The notes: generated by a model from the sequence alone, not told the origin. Shown: positions 17,181-26,373, numbered from the stretch's first letter. The stretch: 64,000 nt of DNA from CAYMCO01 sp964388955 (GCA_964388955.1 CAYMCO010000014.1:1-64000), one strand, 5' to 3'. A program made the numbers and translations.

Positions 17181-17879
17181 TCAGCTGGCCCGCTCGCGGG
17201 CGTGAATCAGCCGGCCGACGAGATCGCTCCCGAGCAATGCGAGCCCATCGGTGATCATATAGTGGGGGCTGGCGGCGTCAAAGAGCACGGAGCCCCGGGT
17301 GGCAAAATCCTCGTCCCCCAACCAAAGCACCGATGCCAGGCGGATGCGAGGCAGCGGCCGGAAGGCGAAGCCATAATCTGAAAGCGCCGGAAGGCGGAGG
17401 CCGCCGAGCCGGCGAGCGGCCTCAATCAGCCCCTGTGGGCTGTCGCCAAATGCCGCGGCGATTCGGTCGCCGCTGTACCCTTGAAAGGCTTGATTGTAGA
17501 ACACTCCCCCGGGAAGCTCTCGAAAACTGATCCAACGATCAGCCAGCGGCGAGCCATCTGCGGTAGTCAGGTAATAGAGCAGCATGGCCGTATCGAGGGT
17601 TGAGCATGTCTCTCCGTGCGCGTACTCCGCGAGCAGATTCGGCCAGTGCAGCTTCACGGGCGTTCCCCAGTATTGAAACTCGAAATGCCCTTCTCCCCAA
17701 GAGAGAGCGCTGGCATGCGCGATCATTTTTGGATCCCTTAGGGCCAAGTCTTCCCTCAGTGAGTCAAGTCGCCGAGCCATGCTGGCTTCCCAATTGTGCC
17801 TCGCCTGGGCGAGGGGGTCATCGCCTCCGCTTTGACCATCCGTCTTGTGGATCAATCCAGCCACGCTCATCCTCTTCAT
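17181..17879 (-). CDS. DUF3786-domain protein
   Basis: About 232 residues. The recognisable family core is a metal-independent-looking domain with LLYYLTTADGSPLADRWISFRELPGGVFYNQAF (given here as separate blocks LLYYLTTADG and RWISFRELPGG) followed by LPALSDYGFAFRPLPRI. DUF3786 proteins are common in anaerobes and sometimes linked to corrinoid or Fe-S proteins; the function is unknown. The start codon is unclear: ATG 17879, GTG 17900 or ATG 17870. It converges on the YedF-like gene. Confidence 0.8.
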   Translation of the reverse strand: MKRMSVAGLIHKTDGQSGGDDPLAQARHNWEASMARRLDSLREDLALRDPKMIAHASALSWGEGHFEFQYWGTPVKLHWPNLLAEYAHGETCSTLDTAMLLYYLTTADGSPLADRWISFRELPGGVFYNQAFQGYSGDRIAAAFGDSPQGLIEAARRLGGLRLPALSDYGFAFRPLPRIRLASVLWLGDEDFATRGSVLFDAASPHYMITDGLALLGSDLVGRLIHARERAS

Positions 17880-17984
17880 GGGCCGCCTGATGCCCGCCAC
17901 CCTCGTAGATCAGAGCCGGGAGCGCTGCCAAGGAACGCGCCGCCCGGCTACACACTCTCCGTGCTGCCGTCTATGGATCCGATC

Positions 17985-18749
17985 CTAGTTGCCGCTGATG
18001 ATATTCCCAAGGATATTGCCCCCGAGGCCTGCCACCCCTTTCTTCTCACCGGTCTGCTTGAACCGGGCTGCGGCCAGGATGCGGTCCGCCAGCCGGGAGA
18101 AGGGCAGGCTCTGCAGATACACCTTGCCGGGTCCGCCCAACTTGGCCAAGAACAGGCCTTCGCCGCCGAAGAGGGCGTTGACAAATCCCCCCACGAACTG
18201 GATGTCATAATCGACGCTCTCGGAGAAAGCCACCAGACAGCCGGTGTCCACGCGCAGGACCTCATGCTCCGCCAAGTCCTTCTCGATGATGGTGCCCCCG
18301 GCATGGACGAATGCCATCCCATCTCCCTGCAGGCGCTGCAGGATGAACCCCTCACCACCAAATACGCCCGCCCCAAGCCTCTTTGAGAAAGCCACCTCGA
18401 TGCCGATGCCCTCTGCGGCGCAGAGGAAAGCGTCCTTCTGGCAGAGGATCCGCCCGTCAAACTCCGGCATGTCGATGGGGATGATCTTGCCGGGATAGGG
18501 CGCGGCAAAGGCCACATGTGATTTGCCGCTGCCGGTGTTCAAGAAAGTGGTGATGAAGAACGATTCCCCGGTGATCATGCGTTTGAAGCCGCTAAACAGC
18601 CCCCCTCCGGTCGAGGTCTGCATCTCGATTCCGGGTTCCATATATGTCATGGTCCCGGCCTCGGCGCGAATGCCCTCTTCCGGGTCGAGTTCAATCTCGA
18701 CGAGTTGAAGGTCGTCTCCAAAGATGCGGTAGTCAATGATGTCCGCCAT
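17985..18749 (-). CDS. AIM24/TIGR00266 family protein
   Basis: The 254-residue all-beta protein begins MADIIDYRIFGDDLQLVEIEL and contains GTMTYMEPGIEMQTS and GEGLFLAKLGGPGKVYLQSLP, hallmarks of TIGR00266/AIM24. The bacterial function is unknown; a trimeric beta-barrel fold is known for the family. The start at ATG 18749 has GGAGGGGACC upstream. Gly/Phe-rich ends follow the conserved body. Confidence 0.88.
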   Translation of the reverse strand: MADIIDYRIFGDDLQLVEIELDPEEGIRAEAGTMTYMEPGIEMQTSTGGGLFSGFKRMITGESFFITTFLNTGSGKSHVAFAAPYPGKIIPIDMPEFDGRILCQKDAFLCAAEGIGIEVAFSKRLGAGVFGGEGFILQRLQGDGMAFVHAGGTIIEKDLAEHEVLRVDTGCLVAFSESVDYDIQFVGGFVNALFGGEGLFLAKLGGPGKVYLQSLPFSRLADRILAAARFKQTGEKKGVAGLGGNILGNIISGN

Positions 18750-19176
18750 GGTCCCCTCCTCTGGGCGATGAGAATTGTTTCCGCTCCGCACCGCAATGAT
18801 ACACCAAGTACCGCCGTCGGACCTGCTGCGAGGGCTCGATGCAGATGGGGTGGGAAGGTGAGAGGAAGGGGTTGGGATGGGCGGAAAGGGCTCGCCGGTC
18901 AGGGATCAGGAAGAACCCGCTCTCGGCTTTCTGCGGTCGCCCGTCGGCCGGTTGAAAGACCTGATGGTGTCGCTTTCGAACGCTCGGAGATCGAAACTGA
19001 CTGGCGATTGCCTACGACGGTCTATGACATCGAATGTATGATCCACCGTTACGCCCGCGATCAAGGTGCAGGTCGGTGCTGGATGCTCCGCCCCATGAGT
19101 GGAGGGGAAAATGCCACGTTGGTGAACAGCTGACGCTCCCGTCAGGCGGGCCCGTTGCGGGCGCCGGCGCTTGGGG
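18750..19176. other. Intergenic region without a supported gene
   Basis: I see no convincing coding pattern in 427 bases between two minus-strand genes. A short inverted repeat (CTGAC...GTCAG) lies near 19129-19145 without a following T tract, so a terminator cannot be claimed. Confidence 0.6.
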
Positions 19177-20805
19177 CTAGCGGACCAGGGTCATGATCTT
19201 TTCGTGCATATAGGACTGCAGATAGTAGTGTCCGCCGGCGAATTTGCCGCTGGATCCAGAAGCTTTCCAACCGCCAAAGGGTTGATAGCCGGGCCAGGCG
19301 CCGGTGGTGGAGCCTTGCGGCCGATTGGCGTAGTTCACGCCCGCCTCAATGTGGTCGAAGTACCAACGGGCCTCCTCCTCCGTCCCATAGAATCCTGAGG
19401 TCAGCCCGTAGACGACGCTGTTGGCGATCTCCATCGCCTGCTCCAGCCCGTCCACCGGATGCACCATGGTGATGGGGAGGAACATTTCGTAGCTCCAAAG
19501 CTCATGGGAGATGGGGACATCCGCCACCACCGTTGGCTCGCAATAGAATCCTCTGTTGAGCGGGCTCTCGGTGAGCACGTGGCCGCCGGTAAGGATGATT
19601 CCGGCCTGGCTCAACTCCTCCGTGTGGCGCTGATACTGCTGGTAGGCCCCATGGTTGATGACCGGGCCGAGGAATACCTCTCGCTCCGTCGGATCCCCAA
19701 TCTTCAGCCCATCGGTCAACTCCAGGAGGCGGTCGACCAGATCGTCGTATACGGGCTTTTCGACCAGGACGCGTGAGTTGGCGGAGCATTTCTGGCCCTG
19801 CAGGCCGAAGGCGGAGCGGACGATCCCCTGGGCGGCACGTTCCAGATCGGCGTTGGCGGAGACGATGCTGGCGTTCTTCCCCCCCATCTCCAGCACGATC
19901 GGGCGCGGATAGGGGGCTTGGGCGAACTGGCGGTAGATGTGCATCCCGACTTCATAGGAACCGGTGAACGTGATGCCATCCACCTCCTCACTTTCGATGA
20001 GCGCCTCGCCGATTTGTCCGCCGCCCCCGGTCACATAGTTGAAAACTCCGTCCGGCAACCCCGCATCCCGCAGGCATTCGGCCAGCAGGCGGCCGGTCCA
20101 GGGAGTGTCGCTGGCGGGTTTCATCACGACGGTGTTGCCCGTGACCAGCGCGGCGCCCATCGGACCTCCCATCAGTGCAGCGGGGAAGTTGAAGGGGCTG
20201 ATCACCACCCACACGCCGTATGGCCGCAGGGCGGAGGTGTTGACGACCGTGTAGCCCTCCAGTGGATCCTGCCCCATCGGGACGATGAAGCCCTCGTTGG
20301 CCTCCAGCGTGTCGCAAGCATAGCGGATGAGATCCGCTGCCTCTTGGGCGTCGGCCAGGGCCTCCATGCGATTCTTGCCAACCTCCAGGGAGAGCACGGC
20401 CCCGAATTCATAGATGCGCGCTTCGATGGCCTTCGCCGTCCTTCGAAGCAGGCGCACCCGCTCTTGCCAGGGCATCCCGGACCACATCGGAGCGGCCCCG
20501 CGAGCCGCGGCCAGGGCTCGTCCCGCGTGCTCGGCCGTACCCTTTTGAAACCTTCCCAGGACCCAGTCGTGGTCGATGGGGGAAAGATCCTCGAACTTCT
20601 CGTCGGACCGAACCTCCTGTCCATCGATGAGCATGGCGTGTTCCTGGCCCATCCGGGATTTCACGTCCTCCAAGGCGCTCTCATACCGGTCGTGCATCAG
20701 CTCCGGCGGGTTGAACATGGTGGCGTAGCTCAGCTTGAATTCTGACTCCCCCCGGCCTTCGCTCTGCGGGGTGTCCGAGCCTTCAACCACCGAACCTTCA
20801 GTCAT
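19177..20805 (-). CDS. 1-Pyrroline-5-carboxylate dehydrogenase (aldehyde dehydrogenase superfamily)
   Basis: A 542-residue enzyme that oxidises glutamate-gamma-semialdehyde to glutamate with NAD in proline and arginine catabolism. The N-terminal P5CDH-type segment (FKLSYATMFNPPELMHDRYE) is followed by Rossmann region FNFPAALMGGPMGAAL, general base Glu in LEMGGKN and catalytic Cys in LQGQKCSAN. The C-terminal PFGGWKASGSSGKFAGG fits group 4 ALDHs. No proline dehydrogenase lies nearby. Confidence 0.9.
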   Translation of the reverse strand: MTEGSVVEGSDTPQSEGRGESEFKLSYATMFNPPELMHDRYESALEDVKSRMGQEHAMLIDGQEVRSDEKFEDLSPIDHDWVLGRFQKGTAEHAGRALAAARGAAPMWSGMPWQERVRLLRRTAKAIEARIYEFGAVLSLEVGKNRMEALADAQEAADLIRYACDTLEANEGFIVPMGQDPLEGYTVVNTSALRPYGVWVVISPFNFPAALMGGPMGAALVTGNTVVMKPASDTPWTGRLLAECLRDAGLPDGVFNYVTGGGGQIGEALIESEEVDGITFTGSYEVGMHIYRQFAQAPYPRPIVLEMGGKNASIVSANADLERAAQGIVRSAFGLQGQKCSANSRVLVEKPVYDDLVDRLLELTDGLKIGDPTEREVFLGPVINHGAYQQYQRHTEELSQAGIILTGGHVLTESPLNRGFYCEPTVVADVPISHELWSYEMFLPITMVHPVDGLEQAMEIANSVVYGLTSGFYGTEEEARWYFDHIEAGVNYANRPQGSTTGAWPGYQPFGGWKASGSSGKFAGGHYYLQSYMHEKIMTLVR

Positions 20806-20878
20806 CGGATTAGCCTCCGTTTTCGCTCTGATCCTCGTTCAGGGGAACTATTCTGACAATCGATTCAAGTATACTCCA

Positions 20879-20907
20879 TTGGCTGTGAGGGCCGGCGTGG
20901 CTATACT
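20879..20907 (+). promoter_or_regulatory. Sigma70-type promoter for the phosphatase-like/DUF429 pair
   Basis: TTGGCT (20879-20884) and TATACT (20902-20907) are 17 bases apart. The -10 ends 15 bases before the ATG at 20923, so the 5' leader would be very short. Confidence 0.6.
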
Positions 20908-20922
20908 AGAGGGGAACGTGCA

Positions 20923-21405
20923 ATGTCTTGGGTGCAATCCCGGATCTACGCCGCCGGAGGCGGCCATATTCCGAGCACGTGGGCGACGTTCAGCGATCAG
21001 ACGGGCATCCAGGCTGTCCTGCACCTGCGACCGGAGGCCCCGACGGTTTTCCTTGGCGGGCCGCCGCGGGCTTTTCTGTGGCTGGATATCGAGGCGGAGA
21101 AAGATGCGGATCTCGAAGCCCGCTGGCTGGCGGCAAGGTATATTTCCGACAGCCTCGCCCAAGGCTATCGGGCGATGATCCACAGCAGCCTCACTCTCCA
21201 TCGAACCCGATGGGTGCTGGCCTCCTACTTGCTCTACGAGGGCTGGACGATCGCTTCGACCATGCGGGAGGTTGAGAAGCCCCCCTGGCTCTCGCCCTAT
21301 CACACCGAGGCGCCGATGTGGGCAGCCTTTGAGAACCTGGTGCAGAGGCGCAGGGCGGATGGAGGCGGCTCCAGGGGAGAGGAAGCATGTCCAAGACCCA
21401 GATGA
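20923..21405 (+). CDS. Dual-specificity-phosphatase-like protein with the catalytic Cys replaced by Ser
   Basis: The 160-residue protein looks like a compact cysteine-dependent phosphatase fold: IQAVLHLRPEAP, FLWLDIEAEKD (D55 at the general-acid position), then MIHSSLTLHRTRWVLASYLLYEGW. The PTP loop H-C-x5-R reads H87-S88-x5-R94, so the nucleophilic Cys is Ser. If the alignment is right, the protein should be catalytically dead or act by another mechanism. It overlaps the DUF429 gene by 19 bases, indicating coupled translation. The family assignment is by pattern only. Confidence 0.55.
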   Translation: MSWVQSRIYAAGGGHIPSTWATFSDQTGIQAVLHLRPEAPTVFLGGPPRAFLWLDIEAEKDADLEARWLAARYISDSLAQGYRAMIHSSLTLHRTRWVLASYLLYEGWTIASTMREVEKPPWLSPYHTEAPMWAAFENLVQRRRADGGGSRGEEACPRPR

Positions 21406-22163
21406 CGTACGTGGGCATCGACCCCACCGCAGGATCTCGCCCGATGCATTACGCCGCTTTGGACGGGGATTTGCGCATTCGAAGCCTGAAGAAAGGGGAT
21501 CTGCCAGCGGTCCTGGAATTTATCCAGGGGCTGGATCGGGCCGTTGTAGCCATCGATGCGCCGCAATCCCCCAACCAAGGTCTGATGGCGGATCCCGGCG
21601 TCCGGGAGGGATATGGGCTGCCTCCCAACGGGGACACCTGGGCGGGATGGAAAGTCTGTGAGTACGAGTTGCGGCGCCGAAATATCCGTCTCTACCGGAC
21701 ACCGCGCGATGCGTCTGAGGCCCCACGCTGGATTCGCATGGGTTTCACGCTGTTCCGACGCTTGAAAGGTTTGGGATTTGAACTCTTCGAACGGGGAAGC
21801 GGGATCGGGCAGCGCGCCCTGCTCGAGGTCCATCCTCACGCCTGCTTCGCGGTGATTTTGGGTCGCCGGCCGTTTCTCAAGAGCACGCTCGAAGGGCGGC
21901 TGCAGCGCCAGTTGATCCTCTATCTCGAAGGAATCGATGTGCCGGATCCCATGCGCTCCTTGGAGGAGATCACCCGCCATCATTTGCTAGAGAGCCGGCT
22001 CCCCCTGCCCGATTTGTATGACCATGACGAGTTGGATGCGCTGGTTGCAGCCTACACGGCGTGCTTGGTGAGCGAGAAATCGGACCGGGTCACCCAAGTA
22101 GGGGATTCCGGAGAAGGGCTGATCACGCTCCCAACAGATGAGCTGCTGGAGTTCTACCGATAG
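21387..22163 (+). CDS. DUF429-domain protein
   Basis: The 258-residue DUF429 protein begins TYVGIDPTAGSRPMHYAALD, with an RNase H-like acidic strand. It continues AVVAIDAPQSPNQG, LLEVHPHACFAVILG, and ends with DHDELDALVAAYTACL. The acidic residues at those three points resemble a nuclease-type metal site; biochemical function is not established for the family. It overlaps the phosphatase-like gene, so the two probably work together. Confidence 0.82.
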   Translation: MSKTQMTYVGIDPTAGSRPMHYAALDGDLRIRSLKKGDLPAVLEFIQGLDRAVVAIDAPQSPNQGLMADPGVREGYGLPPNGDTWAGWKVCEYELRRRNIRLYRTPRDASEAPRWIRMGFTLFRRLKGLGFELFERGSGIGQRALLEVHPHACFAVILGRRPFLKSTLEGRLQRQLILYLEGIDVPDPMRSLEEITRHHLLESRLPLPDLYDHDELDALVAAYTACLVSEKSDRVTQVGDSGEGLITLPTDELLEFYR

Positions 22164-22185
22164 AGTGGCGGGCGTTGCGGGTGTT

Positions 22186-22959
22186 CTATTGGTTCAATTC
22201 GGAATCGATGACCTGTTTGAAATTGGATATGGGCTGGGCGCCAACCAATGGGATGCCGTTGATGAAGAAGGTTGGCGTTCCACTGACCCCCAATTCTCGT
22301 CCCGCTTGCAGGTCGTCTTGGACTTCCTGCGCATAGGTCTCGTCGTCGAGGCAGGTTGTGAAGCTGGTCACATCCAGGCCTAGGTCTTCTGCGATAGAGA
22401 GATAAGCATCCCGATCGTTTCCGTATTCTCCCTGGAAAAGAGCGTCGTGGTATTCCCAGAACTTGTCCTGATCCAGCGCGCAATCGGCCGCTTGAGCAGC
22501 GAAGTAACCTGTCTGTCCGCCGCCGACGATTGGGAAATCCCGGTATACGAATCGGATTTGATCCGGGTAGGATGCCAACAGGTCCTCGAAGGTCTCCATA
22601 TGAAAGCGGCGGCAGTAGGGGCACACGTAGTCGCTGAATTCGACGATGGTGACGGGCGCGTCTTCCGGCCCCAGGGCCGGATCGTCGTCCACGCTCACGT
22701 CAACTCGATAGCCCTCTTGGCCAGCCGCTTGATCGGGCGCCTGGGTGCCAACCGGGGGCGCTGCGGCCAAGGTTTCGGGCATGGCGCTGGGGCTCGCGTC
22801 CCGGCCCCAAATGAAATACCCGATAGCGACACCTGAGCCCAACGCAAAGGGGATCAGCAGCCCGTAGAAGAACCCGAGCAGGTGGCTGCGCTGGATGACA
22901 ATGTTGCCGCCGGAGCCACCCTCCTCTTTCCCTTCGACCTCTGGCATTGTGTCTTCCAA
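22186..22959 (-). CDS. Membrane-anchored DsbA-family thiol oxidoreductase
   Basis: The 257-residue protein has an N-terminal cytoplasmic segment, one transmembrane helix (about residues 24-46) and an extracytoplasmic thioredoxin-like DsbA/DSBA-oxidoreductase domain. The active site CPYC lies in VEFSDYVCPYCRRFH, and the cis-Pro region in VSGTPTFFINGIPL. It probably oxidises or isomerises disulfides outside the cell. I choose TTG 22959 because GGAGGT lies seven bases upstream; ATG 22947 is the alternative. Confidence 0.88.
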   Translation of the reverse strand: MEDTMPEVEGKEEGGSGGNIVIQRSHLLGFFYGLLIPFALGSGVAIGYFIWGRDASPSAMPETLAAAPPVGTQAPDQAAGQEGYRVDVSVDDDPALGPEDAPVTIVEFSDYVCPYCRRFHMETFEDLLASYPDQIRFVYRDFPIVGGGQTGYFAAQAADCALDQDKFWEYHDALFQGEYGNDRDAYLSIAEDLGLDVTSFTTCLDDETYAQEVQDDLQAGRELGVSGTPTFFINGIPLVGAQPISNFKQVIDSELNQ

Positions 22960-23037
22960 AGTTCTACCTCCCCGATCCCTACGAATGTAAGGGGAACGCC
23001 ACACCCGCCGCGCATATCCCGCTACCCGACGGTCGGC

Positions 23038-23046
23038 ATTATATCA
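23038..23046 (-). promoter_or_regulatory. Extended -10 promoter of the DsbA-like gene
   Basis: On the minus strand TGA-TATAAT is a perfect extended -10 (TGnTATAAT), about 80 bases before the start codon. The -35 region is GC-rich and poor, as is common for extended -10 promoters. The remaining DNA up to adk (23047-23345) shows no other gene I can support. Confidence 0.5.
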
Positions 23047-23345
23047 CGCGGGGGCATATTGGCCCCCTAGGACGATGGTGGTACGTGGGGGTCTATCTGT
23101 CTGGCAACAAGGGTATCGCCGGACGCGGAGTCTGCGAGGAAACCGGATCGCCCCGCCGTGGTCGAATATCGTCGGCCCGGGGGATCTCACCGCACAACAA
23201 GAACCCGGATGCACCCTCGATCCGCCGCGGCGAGTATGCATTCAGGTTCTGCTGTACAATTGCGGCGCAGCCCGCGGACGCCCACTGGCGGCCGAAGGAT
23301 GCCAGTTTGGCGCGCCGGATCAAGGCATGTAAAGGGAAGTGACGA

Positions 23346-23996
23346 ATGCAAATAGTGCTTTTGGGACCACCCGGAGTTGGAAAGGGCACGCAGGCGGAGC
23401 AATTGGAGAAGGCGTTGGGTGTGCCCCATGTCGCCAGCGGAGATCTGTTTCGCGAGAATCTGAGGCAAGACACTGCTTTGGGCCGGCAGGCGCAGAAGTA
23501 TATGGACCGGGGGGAACTGGTGCCGGATGATATCACCATCGCCATGGTGCGGGAGCGGTTGCAGGCGCCCGACTGCAGGCGTGGCGTGATTCTGGATGGT
23601 TTTCCCAGGACGGTTCCGCAGGCAGAGGGGCTTAAGGGGGTGTTCTCCGAGCGAGGGTGGCAGCTGGATGGGGTGTTCAATATCACGGCGCCGGAGGAGG
23701 AACTGGTGAGCCGCCTATCCGGGCGCCGGATTTGCCGCAACTGCCAGACGCCCTATCATGTGCGCTTCAATCCGCCCGAGCATCCGGGGGTGTGTGATGT
23801 GTGCGGGGGGGAACTCTACCAGCGGGAGGATGACAAGCCGGAGACGGTCCGAAAGCGGCTGCAGGTCTATCATGAGCAGACCGCCCCGCTGATCGACTAC
23901 TACCGGAAAGCCGGCCTGCTGCAAGTCATCGACGGGAATAGGGCGATCGATGCGGTCACGCGCGATCTGTTGGACGCGATCGAAGCGCTGGATTAG
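23346..23996 (+). CDS. adk: Adenylate kinase
   Basis: A 216-residue long-type enzyme catalysing ATP + AMP to 2 ADP in the cytoplasm. The P-loop GPPGVGKGTQ is at residues 7-16 and the AMP-binding region is ASGDLFRENL. FPRTVPQAEGL follows. The LID domain holds four cysteines (CRNC and CDVC) of a structural zinc site. It lies outside the usual ribosomal-protein operon position and is followed by tRNA-Val. Confidence 0.96.
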   Translation: MQIVLLGPPGVGKGTQAEQLEKALGVPHVASGDLFRENLRQDTALGRQAQKYMDRGELVPDDITIAMVRERLQAPDCRRGVILDGFPRTVPQAEGLKGVFSERGWQLDGVFNITAPEEELVSRLSGRRICRNCQTPYHVRFNPPEHPGVCDVCGGELYQREDDKPETVRKRLQVYHEQTAPLIDYYRKAGLLQVIDGNRAIDAVTRDLLDAIEALD

Positions 23997-24064
23997 CGGA
24001 AGGCGATCAGCTTTCGAAGGTGGTCGCACACCGAGATGAAATACACCTGACCGCCAATTCATCA

Positions 24065-24093
24065 TTGCACCGGGCAATGCCCATCGGTATAAT
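24065..24093 (+). promoter_or_regulatory. Promoter of tRNA-Val
   Basis: TTGCAC (24065-24070) and a perfect TATAAT (24088-24093) are separated by 17 bases, with the tRNA beginning 11 bases after the -10. The transcript could also run into the thrS leader. Confidence 0.7.
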
Positions 24094-24104
24094 CGGAAAC
24101 ACGA

Positions 24105-24178
24105 GGGCGGTTAGCTCAGTTGGTTAGAGCGTTGCGTTGACATCGCAAAGGTCGTTGGTTCGAGTCCAATACCGCCCA
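24105..24178 (+). tRNA. trnV: tRNA-Val (GAC anticodon)
   Basis: The acceptor stem pairs GGGCGGT (24105-24111) with ACCGCCC (24171-24177). The anticodon stem TTGCG/CGCAA closes loop TTGACAT with anticodon GAC. The T-loop TTCGAGT is normal, the discriminator is A and CCA is not encoded. Confidence 0.95.
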
Positions 24179-24189
24179 CACAATTCAGG

Positions 24190-24437
24190 CAAGAGCGCGA
24201 TGATCGGGACGAGTAGTTGGCGCGCGCATTGACAGGGAACGGGGGGCGTAGATTGAGACTCCCCGGCGATGCGCTCTGATGAAAACCCCCCGGTAGCGTG
24301 AACCGGAAAGGCGGCTGATTCGGCCGCCGAGTAAGGGAAACGGATGGCCCCGTTATCGGCCAGCTGAGGCGGCTCAGAGGGAGATGGGGATTTCTCCTTG
24401 CGGGCCAATCAGGGTGGAACCGTGTGAGCGTTCGCTC
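24190..24437 (+). promoter_or_regulatory. T-box riboswitch leader of thrS
   Basis: The 5' leader of thrS carries a clear T-box bulge motif AGGGTGGAACCGTG (24411-24424), directly followed by an intrinsic terminator. Upstream are several stem segments suitable for Stem I and the spacer. An ACC at 24302-24304 within a GTGAACCGGAAAG loop could be the threonine specifier codon. Uncharged tRNA-Thr would pair with the leader and favour the antiterminator, raising thrS expression. The specifier assignment was made by eye. Confidence 0.85.
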
Positions 24438-24467
24438 TCGCCCCTGGGGCGGGGGCGATTTTCGTTT
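24438..24467 (+). terminator. Intrinsic terminator of the thrS T-box
   Basis: The stem TCGCCCC (24438-24444) pairs with GGGGCGA (24452-24458), followed by TTTTCGTTT. It is placed so that pairing of the T-box bulge upstream can compete with it. Confidence 0.8.
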
Positions 24468-24503
24468 CGGGCCGCTGAACAGGGCCGAGAGAGGAGGTTG
24501 GAG

Positions 24504-26297
24504 ATGGCGCCAGGAAACGGCAAACGGTATGAGGACACAAAGCTGTACCGGATACGCCACTCGGCGTCGCATGTCATGGCACAGGCGGTGATGGAGATGT
24601 TCCCCGGCGAGGCGCGCCTCGCCATCGGGCCACCCATCGAATCCGGCTTCTACTACGATTTCGATCTACCCCGTAGCTTGACACCGGAGGATCTGGAGAA
24701 GATCGAGAAACGCATGCGCGAAATCATTTGCGCCGATCAGCCCTTTCAGCGGCGGGTGGTCAGCGCGGATGAGGCACGCGAGATGTTCTCGGATCAACCG
24801 TACAAGCTGGAGTTGATCGACCGGCTGGAGCAGGGGGAAGAGGACGAGCACGGGGAGCCGATAGAAGGAGCCCCGGAGATCTCCATCTATCGAGATGGGG
24901 ATTTCACAGATCTGTGCGGCGGTCCGCACGTTCAGAGCACGGGGGAGATCAACCCCCAGGCGATCAAGCTGCTGAGCATAGCCGGGGCCTACTGGCGCGG
25001 GGACGAAAACCGCCCCATGCTGCAGCGCATCTACGGCACGGCATGGGAATCGGCTGAAGAGCTGGAACAGTATCTGTGGCGGCTCGAAGAGGCCCAACGC
25101 CGGGACCACCGTCGTTTGGGCAAGGAGTTGGATCTGTTCAGCATCAACGAGGACGTTGGGCCGGGCCTGATCTTATGGCATCCGAAAGGGGGCATGATCC
25201 GCAAGGTGGTGGAGGATTACTGCCGCGCCGAACATGAGGCCGGGGGATACGAATTCGTGTATTCGCCGCATATCGGCAAGCGCAACCTATGGGAGATCAG
25301 TGGGCACCTGGATTGGTATCGGGATGGCATGTTCGCGCCCATGGAAGTGGAGGGCCAAGAGTACTTCATCAAGCCCATGAACTGTCCCTTCCACATCCAG
25401 ATCTACAAGAGCCGCATGCGCTCCTACCGCGATCTGCCGCTGCGGTACGCCGAATGGGGCACGGTGTATCGCTATGAGCTGAGTGGGGTGCTGCACGGAT
25501 TGCTACGGGTGCGCGGCTTTACGCAGGATGACGCGCATTTGTTCTGCCGGCCGGACCAGATGCCGGATGAGATTGACCGGGTGCTGCAGTTCAGCCTGCG
25601 TTTGCTGCGCGGTTTTGGCTTCAAGGACATTAACGCCTACCTGTCGACGCGCAACCCGGAGAAATTCGCCGGGGCCCCCACCGATTGGGAGGAACCCACC
25701 GAGGCGCTGCGCATGGCGCTGGAGCGGGAAGGACTTCCCTATCAAATAGATGAAGGCGAGGCGGTGTTCTACGGGCCAAAGATCGACCTCAAGCTGGAGG
25801 ACGCGCTGGGCCGCGAATGGCAGTTGACCACCATCCAGTTCGATTTCATCCTCCCTGAGCGCTTCGACATGACCTACGTGGGCGAAGATGGGGCGGAACA
25901 CCGGCCCTACATGATCCACCGCGCGCTGCTGGGTTCCATGGAGCGTTTCATGGGGGCGCTGATCGAGCATTACGGCGGTGCCTTTCCCGTGTGGCTGTCT
26001 CCGGTGCAGGCAATCCTGATCCCAATCGCTGACCGGCACATCGATTATGCGCGGCAGGTCGCCGAACGCCTGCGCGAAGGGGGCCTGCGGGTCGAGGTGG
26101 ACGCCGGGGGCGACCGGATGAACGCCAAGATTCGGACCGCGCAGCTTCAGAAGGTTCCCTACATGCTCATCGTGGGGGATCGGGAGGTGGAGGAGAATGA
26201 GGTCTCCTTGCGTCTGCGCTCGGAGGAGGATCTGGGTGCCATGGATGTGGGCGCGTTCTTGGCGCACGCCAGGCGGGAGATCGATGACAAGGTATGA
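24504..26297 (+). CDS. thrS: Threonyl-tRNA synthetase lacking the TGS domain
   Basis: A 597-residue class II synthetase. It begins directly with the editing (N2) domain: RHSASHVMAQAV (HxxxH) and DLCGGPHV. The catalytic core follows with zinc ligands in MNCPFHIQIYK, RVRGFTQDDAHLFC and YMIHRALLGSMERF. The anticodon-binding domain is at the C-terminus. The usual N-terminal TGS domain (about 60 residues) is absent from the start ATG 24504, which has GAGGAGGTTGG upstream. An open frame extends upstream but overlaps the T-box terminator. Confidence 0.95.
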   Translation: MAPGNGKRYEDTKLYRIRHSASHVMAQAVMEMFPGEARLAIGPPIESGFYYDFDLPRSLTPEDLEKIEKRMREIICADQPFQRRVVSADEAREMFSDQPYKLELIDRLEQGEEDEHGEPIEGAPEISIYRDGDFTDLCGGPHVQSTGEINPQAIKLLSIAGAYWRGDENRPMLQRIYGTAWESAEELEQYLWRLEEAQRRDHRRLGKELDLFSINEDVGPGLILWHPKGGMIRKVVEDYCRAEHEAGGYEFVYSPHIGKRNLWEISGHLDWYRDGMFAPMEVEGQEYFIKPMNCPFHIQIYKSRMRSYRDLPLRYAEWGTVYRYELSGVLHGLLRVRGFTQDDAHLFCRPDQMPDEIDRVLQFSLRLLRGFGFKDINAYLSTRNPEKFAGAPTDWEEPTEALRMALEREGLPYQIDEGEAVFYGPKIDLKLEDALGREWQLTTIQFDFILPERFDMTYVGEDGAEHRPYMIHRALLGSMERFMGALIEHYGGAFPVWLSPVQAILIPIADRHIDYARQVAERLREGGLRVEVDAGGDRMNAKIRTAQLQKVPYMLIVGDREVEENEVSLRLRSEEDLGAMDVGAFLAHARREIDDKV

Positions 26298-26373
26298 GAG
26301 GTAGGCTTGCTGCCGCTCCCGCTGGGGCGGGACCCGCGGACGAGGCCGCTTCCCCGGGCGGAAGAAGTACGTT

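Noticed and set aside
18705..19133. Plus-strand open frame of 142 codons
   Set aside because: Runs over the start of the AIM24 gene and has random Arg/Gly-rich sequence.
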